Shown here one piece after another: positions 1-6,635 of a stretch of 13,354 bases of DNA. A program made the translations under genes and the position numbers. The stretch is from Tardiphaga sp. (GTDB taxonomy: Bacteria > Pseudomonadota > Alphaproteobacteria > Rhizobiales > Xanthobacteraceae), in contig JAQGJY010000457.1 in assembly GCA_028290325.1 (NCBI GenBank), positions 1 through 13,354 of the forward strand, read 5' to 3'. The first letter of the stretch is position 1, and each line of letters begins with the position of its first letter. The notes under the pieces are model-generated. The model worked only from the letters and a program-made list of their open reading frames with translations, searched no databases and was not told the DNA's origin.

Positions 1-656
1 AGGGCACCATGGAGCCGGTGGTGATCGCGATGTCATCCGCCTTCACGCCGTTTCCGGCCGGCGTACAGGCCGGCGTCCCGCCGCCGCGCAAGAACGTCGA
101 ATATGCGACCGGCGTGGTGGTCAGCGTGGATGGCGTCGTATTAACGGATCGGCTCATGGTCGACGGCTGCCAATCGATCGTCGTTCCCGGTTACGGCCAT
201 GCCGAGCGTTTCGCGGAGGACAGGCTGCACGATCTGGCGCTGCTGCGGCTCTATGGCGCGCGCGGCCTCTTGCCGATCGCGATCGGAGCCAAGCCCGCCG
301 CGGCGTCGGTCGATATCGTCGGCATCGCCGATCCGCAAGATCAAAGCGGCGGCGCTGCGGTCAGTGTCGCCAAGGCGCAGATCGCACCGGCCGCCAGCGG
401 CGATCCCAAATTGTCGCCGGCGCCGGGACCGGGATTGTCGGGAGCCGCCGCGCGCGACGGCAGCGGCCATTTCGCCGGCATCGCCCTGCTCAAGCCGGCC
501 GTTGTCGCCGGTCCGGCGTCGTCCGCCGCGCAGGCGGTGTTGGTGCCGTCAGACGTCGTCAGTGAGTTTCTGAAACACAACAGCGTTGCCGTCAGCGCGC
601 TCAGCGGCGGCGACGCCACGGCGTCGGTCGTCCGCGTGATTTGCGTAACGAAGTAA
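1..656 (+). CDS. Trypsin-like serine protease domain protein, 3' part, probably catalytically inactive
   Basis: The frame is open to the left window edge, with the first complete codon at base 3. The ATG at base 9 is probably internal, because no ribosome site is visible and the protein starts mid-domain. Numbering from that Met, the fold resembles a degP/trypsin-like domain. VVVSVDGVVLTDRLMVDGC (about 37-54) matches the strand that normally reads LTNxHVVxG. HDLALLRL (74-81) carries the Asp of the triad (Asp75). GLSGAAARDGSGHFAGIAL (142-160) matches the GNSGGP...G.vvGi active-site Ser region (Ser144). The catalytic His position is Leu49, so protease activity is doubtful; a binding or scaffold role is an inference. 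A low-complexity Ala/Gly/Pro stretch lies between the Asp and Ser motifs. The gene is convergent with mutM, 32 bp away. The N-terminal part is outside the window, so other domains cannot be judged. Confidence 0.6.
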   Translation, partial: GTMEPVVIAMSSAFTPFPAGVQAGVPPPRKNVEYATGVVVSVDGVVLTDRLMVDGCQSIVVPGYGHAERFAEDRLHDLALLRLYGARGLLPIAIGAKPAAASVDIVGIADPQDQSGGAAVSVAKAQIAPAASGDPKLSPAPGPGLSGAAARDGSGHFAGIALLKPAVVAGPASSAAQAVLVPSDVVSEFLKHNSVAVSALSGGDATASVVRVICVTK

Positions 657-664
657 ATTGACGA

Positions 665-676
665 CGCCCCGGGGCG
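665..676. terminator. Possible weak bidirectional terminator palindrome
   Basis: The 32-bp gap between two convergent stop codons holds the perfect palindrome CGCCCCGGGGCG. It can fold as a 4-bp CGCC/GGCG stem with a CCGG loop on either strand. No T-run follows, so it is at best a weak terminator. The call rests on position and symmetry only. Confidence 0.2.
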
Positions 677-688
677 GCTACGACGACG

Positions 689-1570
689 TCACCGCTGGCA
701 TTTCGGGCACCAGAACGTCGATCTGCCATTCTGCACGAAACGCTTGACGATGCCGGCGCAGCCGCCGGTCGAACAGGACTCGCCCTCGCGGTCATAGACC
801 TGAAACGAATGTTGGAAATAGCCAAGCTCGCCGGAGGTCTGGCGATGATCACGGAGCGATGAGCCGCCGGCGGCGATCGCCTGATGCAGCACCGCGTGGA
901 TCGCTTCGACCAATCGCACCGCGTGATCGGTCGGCGCGTTTTTCTTGGTCGAGAGAGTGGCTGCGAGCCGCCGTGGCGACAGCCGCGAGCGGAAAAGCGC
1001 CTCGCAGACATAGATGTTGCCGAGCCCGGCGACGACGCGCTGATCCAGCAAAGCGGCTTTGAGACTGGTCTTTTTGCCGGCGCAGGCGCCAGCCAGCATC
1101 GCGGCATCGAATTCGTTACCGAGCGGTTCCGGACCGATATCTTTCAGCAGCGGATCGCTCGCCATGTCGGCGCGCGCCAACACCTTCATATAACCGAAGC
1201 GACGCGGATCGTTGAACACGATCATCGCGCCGTTCGACATGTGGAACAGCACATGATCATGCGTGCGGTCGTCGCCGCGCGGATGGTGAAAGCCGCCGGG
1301 CGTCGTCACGGCGGCATTGGACACGACGCGGAACGAGCCCGACATGCCGAGATGCATCAGCAGCACGTCGCCGGACGATAGATCCGCTTGCAGGTATTTC
1401 GCCCGACGCCCAAGCGAGACGACGGTCTGGCCGTCGAGCCGCGCGGAGAAGTCCGGCTGGAACGGGAATCGGAGATCGCCGCGACGCGTCTCGGCCCGCA
1501 CGATCACCGCGCCTTCCATCGCCGGCTGCAATCCACGCCGCACGGTCTCGACTTCGGGCAATTCGGGCAT
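689..1570 (-). CDS. mutM: Formamidopyrimidine-DNA glycosylase (Fpg/MutM)
   Basis: Bifunctional base-excision repair enzyme that removes 8-oxoguanine and formamidopyrimidines and nicks the abasic site. I chose the ATG at 1570 because it gives the invariant MPELPEVETVRRG N-terminus: Pro2 is the Schiff-base nucleophile and Glu3 the acid. A GGAG sits 8 nt upstream. The longer reading from 1597 would bury Pro2. Lys58 (GRRAKYL) is the conserved catalytic Lys. VAGLGNIYVCEALF is the helix-two-turn-helix signature. The C-terminal zinc finger has Cys266, Cys271, Cys288 and Cys291. Its first pair is spaced CxxxxC rather than CxxC, which I recall as normal for alphaproteobacteria. Arg283 lies in the finger loop. 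The 293-aa length is typical. It lies downstream of the VOC gene on the same strand (77-nt gap) and may be co-transcribed with it. Confidence 0.97.
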   Translation of the reverse strand: MPELPEVETVRRGLQPAMEGAVIVRAETRRGDLRFPFQPDFSARLDGQTVVSLGRRAKYLQADLSSGDVLLMHLGMSGSFRVVSNAAVTTPGGFHHPRGDDRTHDHVLFHMSNGAMIVFNDPRRFGYMKVLARADMASDPLLKDIGPEPLGNEFDAAMLAGACAGKKTSLKAALLDQRVVAGLGNIYVCEALFRSRLSPRRLAATLSTKKNAPTDHAVRLVEAIHAVLHQAIAAGGSSLRDHRQTSGELGYFQHSFQVYDREGESCSTGGCAGIVKRFVQNGRSTFWCPKCQR

Positions 1571-1578
1571 CCGCGCCG

Positions 1579-1582
1579 CTCC
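1579..1582 (-). promoter_or_regulatory. Ribosome binding site that fixes the mutM start
   Basis: GGAG on the minus strand, 8 nt before the ATG at 1570. It supports the start that yields the essential N-terminal Pro over the upstream ATG at 1597. Confidence 0.6.
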
Positions 1583-1608
1583 ACAATAGGCCATCATCAG
1601 CCGGCTTC

Positions 1609-1625
1609 ACCGGTTTAACCGGTTT
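1609..1625. repeat. Tandem ACCGGTTT repeat upstream of mutM, possible operator
   Basis: ACCGGTTT occurs twice at a 9-bp period, forming ACCGGTTTAACCGGTTT. It also contains the perfect palindromes ACCGGT and AACCGGTT. It lies in the 77-bp VOC-mutM gap, about 40-55 nt upstream of the mutM start, where a promoter or operator would be. No regulator can be named. Confidence 0.35.
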
Positions 1626-1647
1626 CCGCGACGACGGCGTTCAATCA

Positions 1648-2097
1648 TCAATCCTCTGCGATACCGAATTTCTGATCGGCATGCGAAAGAGCGTGCTGAG
1701 AGGGGGATGACGGCAGTGCCGCCAAATCGCCGTCGCTCTCGCTGAACACGAGGTGATTGAAGAACGGGTCGGCGATCGTCATCGTTGTGGCGCCCCAGTC
1801 CTGCTTGACCAGCCCGGGCCGCGCATAGCCGTACCGTTTGGCCATCAAGCGCGCCTGATATTCCACCAGGCCCGACGTCTCGATGAGCACTTTCGCGCCG
1901 GGCGCGCAGTCGCCGTGATGCTCGCTCAGGTCCAGCACGACCTCGCCGAGCGCCAGCCGCATGTAGAGCGGCAGACCCGGCTCGAAACGATGCTCGAACA
2001 CGACCACAAAGCCCAGAAAATCAAGATAGAACTCGCGCGCCTTGGCGACATCGAAGATCCGTAATACCGGAATGATCCGGCTCATTTGCGTCGCCAT
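1648..2097 (-). CDS. VOC-family glyoxalase/bleomycin-resistance superfamily protein
   Basis: A single-chain vicinal-oxygen-chelate protein of 149 aa. It opens with PVLRIFDVAKAREFYLDFLG (10-29), the first beta-alpha-beta unit of the family. FEHRFEPGLPLYMRLA (about 34-49), then LSEHHGDCAPG, and near the end DPFFNHLVFSE, follow the layout of Glyoxalase_7-type proteins (usual DPFGNRLRF). Family members are metal enzymes or antibiotic-binding proteins; the substrate cannot be told from sequence. The last 25 or so residues are a polar tail beyond the usual fold. The start at 2097 has GGGAGG (2108-2113) 10 nt upstream. The gene is transcribed toward mutM and divergently from ubiE. In related genomes, as I recall, mutM and ubiE are direct divergent neighbours, so this gene looks like an insertion. 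Confidence 0.85.
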   Translation of the reverse strand: MATQMSRIIPVLRIFDVAKAREFYLDFLGFVVVFEHRFEPGLPLYMRLALGEVVLDLSEHHGDCAPGAKVLIETSGLVEYQARLMAKRYGYARPGLVKQDWGATTMTIADPFFNHLVFSESDGDLAALPSSPSQHALSHADQKFGIAED

Positions 2098-2221
2098 TTT
2101 CGTGCTGCCTCCCGAATTAACCCCACCTCTGTTCTGGCGGTCGATCCCGGCGTCGCGGCGGCAGCCGCTGTGGCGCGGCCCGGCGCGGCAGGCTATGGTC
2201 CCTCACGCGGAGAGATAGTCC
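2098..2221. promoter_or_regulatory. Divergent promoter region between the VOC gene and ubiE
   Basis: This 124-bp spacer separates divergently transcribed genes and should hold both promoters. I see GGAGAG (2209-2214) 7 nt before the ubiE ATG, GGGAGG for the VOC gene at 2108-2113, and a lone TTAACC at 2117-2122. No convincing -35/-10 pair is visible. The call rests on gene orientation. Confidence 0.45.
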
Positions 2222-2983
2222 ATGGATCGACCTGACGATACGACACATTTCGGCTTCCGGGATGTGCCGCTCGGCGACAAGCAGACGCTGGTGAACGACG
2301 TGTTCCACAGTGTTGCGCGGCGCTACGACCTGATGAACGATCTGATGTCAGGCGGGCTGCACCGCGTCTGGAAGAATATCATGATCACCGCGCTCAATCC
2401 ACCGCGCGGCGATCGGTCGTTCGCGCTGCTCGATGTCGCCGGAGGCACGGGCGATATCGCGTTCCGCGCCGCCGAGGCGTCCGGTCACGGCTTTCGCGCC
2501 ACGGTCTGCGACATCAACACGGGCATGCTGGCCGTCGGTCGCGAACGCGCCGCAAAGGCTGGCCTCGACGACCGCGTCGACTTCATCGAAGGCAATGCCG
2601 AAGCCTTGCCTTTCGCTGATCGCCGTTACGACGCCTATACGATTGCCTTCGGAATTCGCAACGTCCCGCGCATCGATCTTGCTTTGGCGGAGGCCTATCG
2701 GGTGCTGAAACCAGGCAGCCGGTTTCTCTGCCTTGAATTTTCCAGCGTCGATGTCCCCGGCCTCGACAAGATCTACGATCTGTTCTCTTTCAATGTGATT
2801 CCGCAGCTCGGCAAGGCCGTGACCGGCGATGCCGAGTCCTATCGCTATCTTGTCGAGTCGATCCGCAAGTTTCCGAAGCCCGCGGTGTTTTCCGAGATGA
2901 TCCGAGAGGCCGGCTTTGCGCGCGTCAAGCATGATGTGCTGTCGGGCGGCATCGTCGCGCTGCATTCGGGTTGGCGTTTGTGA
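2222..2983 (+). CDS. ubiE: Ubiquinone biosynthesis C-methyltransferase UbiE
   Basis: SAM-dependent C-methyltransferase that methylates the demethoxy ubiquinol ring intermediate; in menaquinone producers it also acts on demethylmenaquinol. The N-terminal block FGFRDVPLGDKQTLVNDVF followed by ARRYDLMNDLMSGGLHRVWK is the UbiE family signature. DVAGGTGD (71-78) is the SAM-binding motif I. CDINTGML supplies the acidic residue that binds the SAM ribose. GNAEALPF and IAFGIRNVP are the later family motifs, and the C-terminal GDAESYRYLVESIRKFP is diagnostic. The 253-aa length is normal. The ATG has a clear GGAGAG ribosome site. The stop codon overlaps the ubiB start, so the two ubiquinone genes are translationally coupled. 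Confidence 0.97.
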   Translation: MDRPDDTTHFGFRDVPLGDKQTLVNDVFHSVARRYDLMNDLMSGGLHRVWKNIMITALNPPRGDRSFALLDVAGGTGDIAFRAAEASGHGFRATVCDINTGMLAVGRERAAKAGLDDRVDFIEGNAEALPFADRRYDAYTIAFGIRNVPRIDLALAEAYRVLKPGSRFLCLEFSSVDVPGLDKIYDLFSFNVIPQLGKAVTGDAESYRYLVESIRKFPKPAVFSEMIREAGFARVKHDVLSGGIVALHSGWRL

Positions 2984-4545
2984 TTTCAGCCGCGACGCAT
3001 ATCGCACGGCTCGTCCGCGCCGCCTATGTTTTTGCCCGCGAAGGCGTGTTCGGCGTTGTCGATCCGTCACTGGTGCCGCCGCCCGCGCAATTGGCGCTGC
3101 GGATGGCGCGGCTGGTCGAGCGGCCCGGCGTGAAATCCGGCGCCCGGCTGTCGCGCGCGCTGACCCGACTGGGCCCGGCCTATCTCAAGCTCGGGCAATT
3201 TCTCGCGACCCGGCCGGATGTCGTCGGCGTCGCAATGGCGCGCGATCTCGAAAGTCTGCAGGATCGTCTGCCGCCGTTTCCGCAAACCGAAGCCGAAGCC
3301 GTCGTCGCCGCGTCGCTGGAACGGCCCGTGGCCCAGGCCTTCGTGACGTTCGGGCCATCGGTCGCGGCCGCTTCGATCGCTCAGGTGCATCGCGCCGATG
3401 TTGAAAAGAACGGCGTTCGCACCTCGGTCGCGGTGAAGGTGTTGCGCCCCGATGTCGCCGCGCGCTTCCGGCGCGATCTCGGCGATTTCGTTTTCGTCGC
3501 TCAGAACGCCGAGAAGCATTCATCCGAGGCGCGGCGTTTGCGTCTCGTCGAAATCATCGCGACGATGTCGCGTTCGGTCGCCATGGAAATGGATTTGCGG
3601 CTGGAGGCCGCCGCGCTTTCCGAGATGGCGGAAAACACCCGCGACGATCCGGATTTTCGCGTGCCGCAGGTCGATTGGGATCGCACCAGCCACAACGTGC
3701 TGACGATGGAATGGATCGACGGCATCGCCTTGAACGACCATACGCGCCTCGCTGAGGCACAGGTCGATCGCGTCGATCTCGGCCGCAAGGTGATCCAGAG
3801 TTTTCTGCGCCACGCGTTGCGCGACGGCTTCTTCCATGCCGACATGCATCCGGGAAATCTGTTTCTCGATCCCGAAGGCCGGCTGGTCGCGGTCGATTTC
3901 GGCATCATGGGCCGGCTCGGTCTGAAGGAGCGCCGCTTCCTCGCCGAAATTCTTTTTGGCTTCATCACGCGCGATTATCGCCGCGTCGCGGAGGTGCATT
4001 TCGAGGCTGGCTATGTGCCGCGCCATCACTCGGTGGAAAATTTCGCCCAGGCGATCCGCGCGATCGGCGAGCCGATCCACAATCGCACCGCCGAAGATAT
4101 CTCGATGGCGAAGCTGCTGACCTTGCTGCTCGAGGTCACCGGCCTGTTCGACATGCGGACGCGACCGGAATTGATCCTGCTGCAGAAAACCATGGTGGTG
4201 GTCGAGGGTGTCGCGCGCTCGTTCGATCCGAAGCTCGACATCTGGACCATTGCCGATCCCGTCGTGCGGGAATGGATCACGCTCAATCTTGGCCCGCGTG
4301 GCAAGATCGAGGGCGCCGTGGCCGGCGCCAGCGAGATCGGACGGCTGATGTCCGGGTTGCCGGCGATCGCCGGGCGCGCGGTGGCGACGCTGGAGCAGTT
4401 CGAACTGATGACCCGGGAGGGCCTCGTGCTTGCCCCGGAGACCGTCGCCGCGATCGGCCGCGAGCAGGCTCGCCGCAACCGTTGGAGCACGCTGGCGCTG
4501 TGGGCCATCCCATTGACATTCCTTGTGATTTTGTGGCGCCTGTGA
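2980..4545 (+). CDS. ubiB: Ubiquinone biosynthesis regulatory ATPase/protein kinase UbiB
   Basis: Member of the ABC1/ADCK/UbiB atypical kinase family, a membrane-associated ATPase needed for ubiquinone synthesis. I chose GTG at 2980, which overlaps the ubiE stop by 4 bp (GTGA) and yields (V/M)ISAATHIARL; TTG at 2971 is the longer option. With the GTG start: the KxGQ motif is Lys70-Gln73; the Ala-rich loop AAASIAQVH (129-137) replaces the usual glycine-rich loop; the VAVK Lys is 153; EMDLRLEA supplies the ExD motif; HADMHPGN (286-293) is the catalytic loop with Asp288; DFG starts at Asp306. A hydrophobic C-terminal helix ending FLVILWRL is the expected membrane anchor. All family-specific residues are present and the length (521 aa) is typical. 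Confidence 0.96.
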   Translation: MISAATHIARLVRAAYVFAREGVFGVVDPSLVPPPAQLALRMARLVERPGVKSGARLSRALTRLGPAYLKLGQFLATRPDVVGVAMARDLESLQDRLPPFPQTEAEAVVAASLERPVAQAFVTFGPSVAAASIAQVHRADVEKNGVRTSVAVKVLRPDVAARFRRDLGDFVFVAQNAEKHSSEARRLRLVEIIATMSRSVAMEMDLRLEAAALSEMAENTRDDPDFRVPQVDWDRTSHNVLTMEWIDGIALNDHTRLAEAQVDRVDLGRKVIQSFLRHALRDGFFHADMHPGNLFLDPEGRLVAVDFGIMGRLGLKERRFLAEILFGFITRDYRRVAEVHFEAGYVPRHHSVENFAQAIRAIGEPIHNRTAEDISMAKLLTLLLEVTGLFDMRTRPELILLQKTMVVVEGVARSFDPKLDIWTIADPVVREWITLNLGPRGKIEGAVAGASEIGRLMSGLPAIAGRAVATLEQFELMTREGLVLAPETVAAIGREQARRNRWSTLALWAIPLTFLVILWRL

Positions 4546-4550
4546 CGATT

Positions 4551-4585
4551 GCATTGCGATCAATCAGACGCTAGCATTGCTATCA
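4551..4585 (+). promoter_or_regulatory. Paired direct repeats before coaBC, candidate operator for its own RHH domain
   Basis: GCATTGCGATCA (4551-4562) and GCATTGCTATCA (4574-4585) match at 11 of 12 positions and are 23 bp apart, about two helical turns. They fill the 39-bp ubiB-coaBC spacer, and the second ends on the A of the coaBC ATG. The second contains TGCTATCA, which I recall (unchecked) as the half-site bound by gonococcal FitA. The gene that follows begins with a FitA-like DNA-binding domain, so autoregulation is a plausible inference. Confidence 0.4.
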
Positions 4586-5976
4586 TGGCAAATCTGACGA
4601 TCCGCAAACTCGATGATGCCGTCCGCGATGAATTGCGGCTGCGCGCGGCGCGGAGCGGCCGTTCGGTTGAGGACGAGGTTCGCGTCATCCTGCGGGAAGC
4701 GGCGCAGGGCGTTGCGCCTGAGGCGTTGGAGCCGACGCCGCAACTTGCGCTGACGCCGCGCAATCCGATCCCGCGCGTGACGCTGATCATTGGCGGCGGC
4801 ATCGCCGCCTATAAGGCGCTCGACCTGATCCGCCGCTTGAAGGAGCGCGGCAGCGAGGTGCGCTGCGTGCTGACCAAAGCCGCGCAGCGATTCGTGACGC
4901 CGCTGGCGGCGAGCGCGCTGGCGCATAATCGGATCTATACCGATCTGTTCGACCCGCAGAGCGAGTTCGATGCCGGGCATATCCGGTTGGCGCGGGACAG
5001 CGACCTGATCGTCGTCGCGCCAGCCACAGCCGACCTGATGGCGAAGATGGCGCATGGCCACGCCGACGATCTGGCATCGGCGATCCTGCTCGCGACCAAC
5101 CGCCCGATCCTGCTGGCGCCGGCGATGAATCCGCTGATGTGGAGCAACGCCGCGACCGCGCGCAACGTCGCCCAGCTCAAACGCGACGGCGTCACCATGA
5201 TCGGTCCCGAGGCCGGCGAGATGGCAGAGCGCAACGAGGCAGGCTTGGGCCGCATGGCGGAGCCAACGCAGATCGCGGATGCCGCCGATAAATTCCTGCG
5301 CCCGCCGATCGCGCAAACCTTGCAGGGCCGCCGCGTGCTCATCACCGCCGGGCCGACCCATGAGCCGATCGATCCGGTGCGCTACATCGCGAACCGCTCG
5401 TCGGGCAAGCAGGGTTATGCGATCGCCGCCGCGGCGCGGGCCGCCGGCGCCGAGGTGACGTTGATCTCCGGGCCGGTCGATCTGGCCAATCCGGCCGGCG
5501 TCAACGTCATTCGCATCGAATCCGCGCGCGCGATGCTCGACGCGGTGGAGGCGGCGCTACCGTGCGATGTCGCGATCTTCGCCGCCGCCGTGGCCGACTG
5601 GCGCGTCGCCAGCGAAGGCGCCCAAAAGATCAAGAAAAACGGGAGCTTGATGCCCACGCTGACGCTCGTCGAGAATCCCGACATTCTGGCGACGGTGTCG
5701 CGGCGAGCGGCAGGCCGCCCGCGCCTGGTGATCGGGTTTGCGGCGGAGACCGAAAATCTGCTCGGCAATGCCGCGGCGAAGATCGCGCGCAAGGGTTGCG
5801 ACTGGATCGTCGCCAATGACGTGTCGCCCGCGACCGGCATCATGGGCGGCGACCGCAACACGGTGCATCTGCTGCGGCGTGATAGCATCGATAGCGAAGC
5901 TTGGCCCGACATGAGCAAGCAGGACGTCGCGCGGACGTTGATCGCGCGCATCACGACGCATCTGGAAACCACATGA
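4585..5976 (+). CDS. coaBC: CoaBC (PPC decarboxylase / phosphopantothenate-cysteine ligase) with N-terminal FitA-like ribbon-helix-helix domain
   Basis: Bifunctional coenzyme A enzyme: CoaB joins cysteine to 4'-phosphopantothenate and CoaC (FMN) decarboxylates the product. Residues 1-43 are not CoaC. MANLTIRKLDDAVRDELRL, then RAARSGRSVEDEVRVILREA, match the FitA/Arc-type ribbon-helix-helix antitoxin pattern. A linker rich in Pro, Glu and Ala spans about 44-68. The CoaC domain then starts: GGGIAAYK (FMN site), His132 (GHIRLAR), PAMN (179-182). The flap that carries a Cys in E. coli (ACG) reads Ala214-Glu215-Arg216 here. CoaB follows from about 250: TAGPTHEPIDPVR, RSSGKQG, AAVADWR, KIKK, NPDIL, GFAAET, IVANDV. 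The ATG at 4585 is set by the RHH homology, although no Shine-Dalgarno is visible; a TTG at 4549 is the alternative. No PIN-toxin gene is adjacent. The stop overlaps dut. Confidence 0.93.
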   Translation: MANLTIRKLDDAVRDELRLRAARSGRSVEDEVRVILREAAQGVAPEALEPTPQLALTPRNPIPRVTLIIGGGIAAYKALDLIRRLKERGSEVRCVLTKAAQRFVTPLAASALAHNRIYTDLFDPQSEFDAGHIRLARDSDLIVVAPATADLMAKMAHGHADDLASAILLATNRPILLAPAMNPLMWSNAATARNVAQLKRDGVTMIGPEAGEMAERNEAGLGRMAEPTQIADAADKFLRPPIAQTLQGRRVLITAGPTHEPIDPVRYIANRSSGKQGYAIAAAARAAGAEVTLISGPVDLANPAGVNVIRIESARAMLDAVEAALPCDVAIFAAAVADWRVASEGAQKIKKNGSLMPTLTLVENPDILATVSRRAAGRPRLVIGFAAETENLLGNAAAKIARKGCDWIVANDVSPATGIMGGDRNTVHLLRRDSIDSEAWPDMSKQDVARTLIARITTHLETT

Positions 5977-6431
5977 CCGCAACCGTGACGATCGATATCC
6001 GGCAATTGCCGCATGGCGAGGGCCTGCCACTGCCGGCCTACCAAACCGCGCACGCGGCGGGGCTCGATCTCCTCGCAGCGGTGCCGGACGCGGCGCCGAT
6101 GGTGCTGGCGCCGGGCAAGTCTGCGATGATTCCGACGGGTCTCGCGATCGCGCTGCCGGCGGCATACGAGGCGCAGGTGCGGCCGCGTTCGGGCCTGGCC
6201 GCCAAGCACGGCGTGACGGTTCTGAATTCGCCCGGCACCATCGATGCGGATTATCGCGGCGAGATCCGCGTCATCCTCATCAATCACGGCGCGGAGCCGT
6301 TCACGATCACACGCGGCGAGCGCATCGCGCAGATGGTGATCGCGCCGGTCACGCGCGCGGCCTTCGTCGTCGTCGCGGCGTTGTCGGAGACCGATCGCGG
6401 TGCAAGCGGGTTCGGTTCCACCGGACGGTAG
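5973..6431 (+). CDS. dut: Deoxyuridine 5'-triphosphate nucleotidohydrolase (dUTPase)
   Basis: Hydrolyses dUTP to dUMP and pyrophosphate, keeping uracil out of DNA and feeding dTMP synthesis. The trimeric dUTPase motifs all appear in order: motif 1 AGLDL (29-33), motif 2 PRSGLA (71-76), motif 3 GTIDADYRGEI (88-98) with the catalytic Asp91 and the uracil-stacking Tyr94, motif 4 RGERIAQ (114-120), and the glycine-rich C-terminal arm RGASGFGSTG (142-151). The 152-aa length is normal. The ATG overlaps the coaBC stop (ATGA), giving translational coupling; a longer reading from 5901 lies wholly inside coaBC and is not needed. It is the last gene of the ubiE-ubiB-coaBC-dut run, followed by a 204-bp gap before divL. 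Confidence 0.97.
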   Translation: MTATVTIDIRQLPHGEGLPLPAYQTAHAAGLDLLAAVPDAAPMVLAPGKSAMIPTGLAIALPAAYEAQVRPRSGLAAKHGVTVLNSPGTIDADYRGEIRVILINHGAEPFTITRGERIAQMVIAPVTRAAFVVVAALSETDRGASGFGSTGR

Positions 6432-6492
6432 CGCGCTGGGATCTGGGCGCGGCGCAGCGTGTCGCGTGTAGGTCAACGGCTCCGACGCAAAA

Positions 6493-6557
6493 GACTCACC
6501 TGGCATTTTTTCGCGGCGAAACTGGCGTTCTTGTTTCGGACTCTTCCCGCATGACTC
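6493..6557. promoter_or_regulatory. Cluster of three GANTC (CcrM-type) methylation sites upstream of divL
   Basis: GACTC occurs at 6493-6497, 6539-6543 and 6553-6557 in the 204-bp dut-divL gap (6432-6635), which should hold the divL promoter. GANTC is the target of the cell-cycle methyltransferase CcrM in most alphaproteobacteria. GANTC also occurs inside genes here, so the cluster is suggestive only. No clear -35/-10 pair or terminator is visible in the rest of this gap. Confidence 0.35.
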
Positions 6558-6635
6558 GCGAAGAGGGTATCTTCAAACGATTCGCGAACGGAGGCCGTCA
6601 CGCCGGTCGAGCCGTCGCGCGGTTTGGGGCATTGG

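Noticed and set aside
4513..4541. TTGACA at the 3' end of ubiB as a -35 promoter element
   Set aside because: At 16-18 bp downstream there are only GC-rich bases and nothing like a -10 box.
3520..4563. 347-aa minus-strand open frame opposite ubiB
   Set aside because: Shadow of ubiB; His/Arg/Gln-rich, no ribosome site and no known domain.
4585..4713. FitA-like domain as an independent antitoxin of a toxin-antitoxin pair
   Set aside because: The frame continues without a stop into CoaC and no PIN-domain toxin gene lies on either side.
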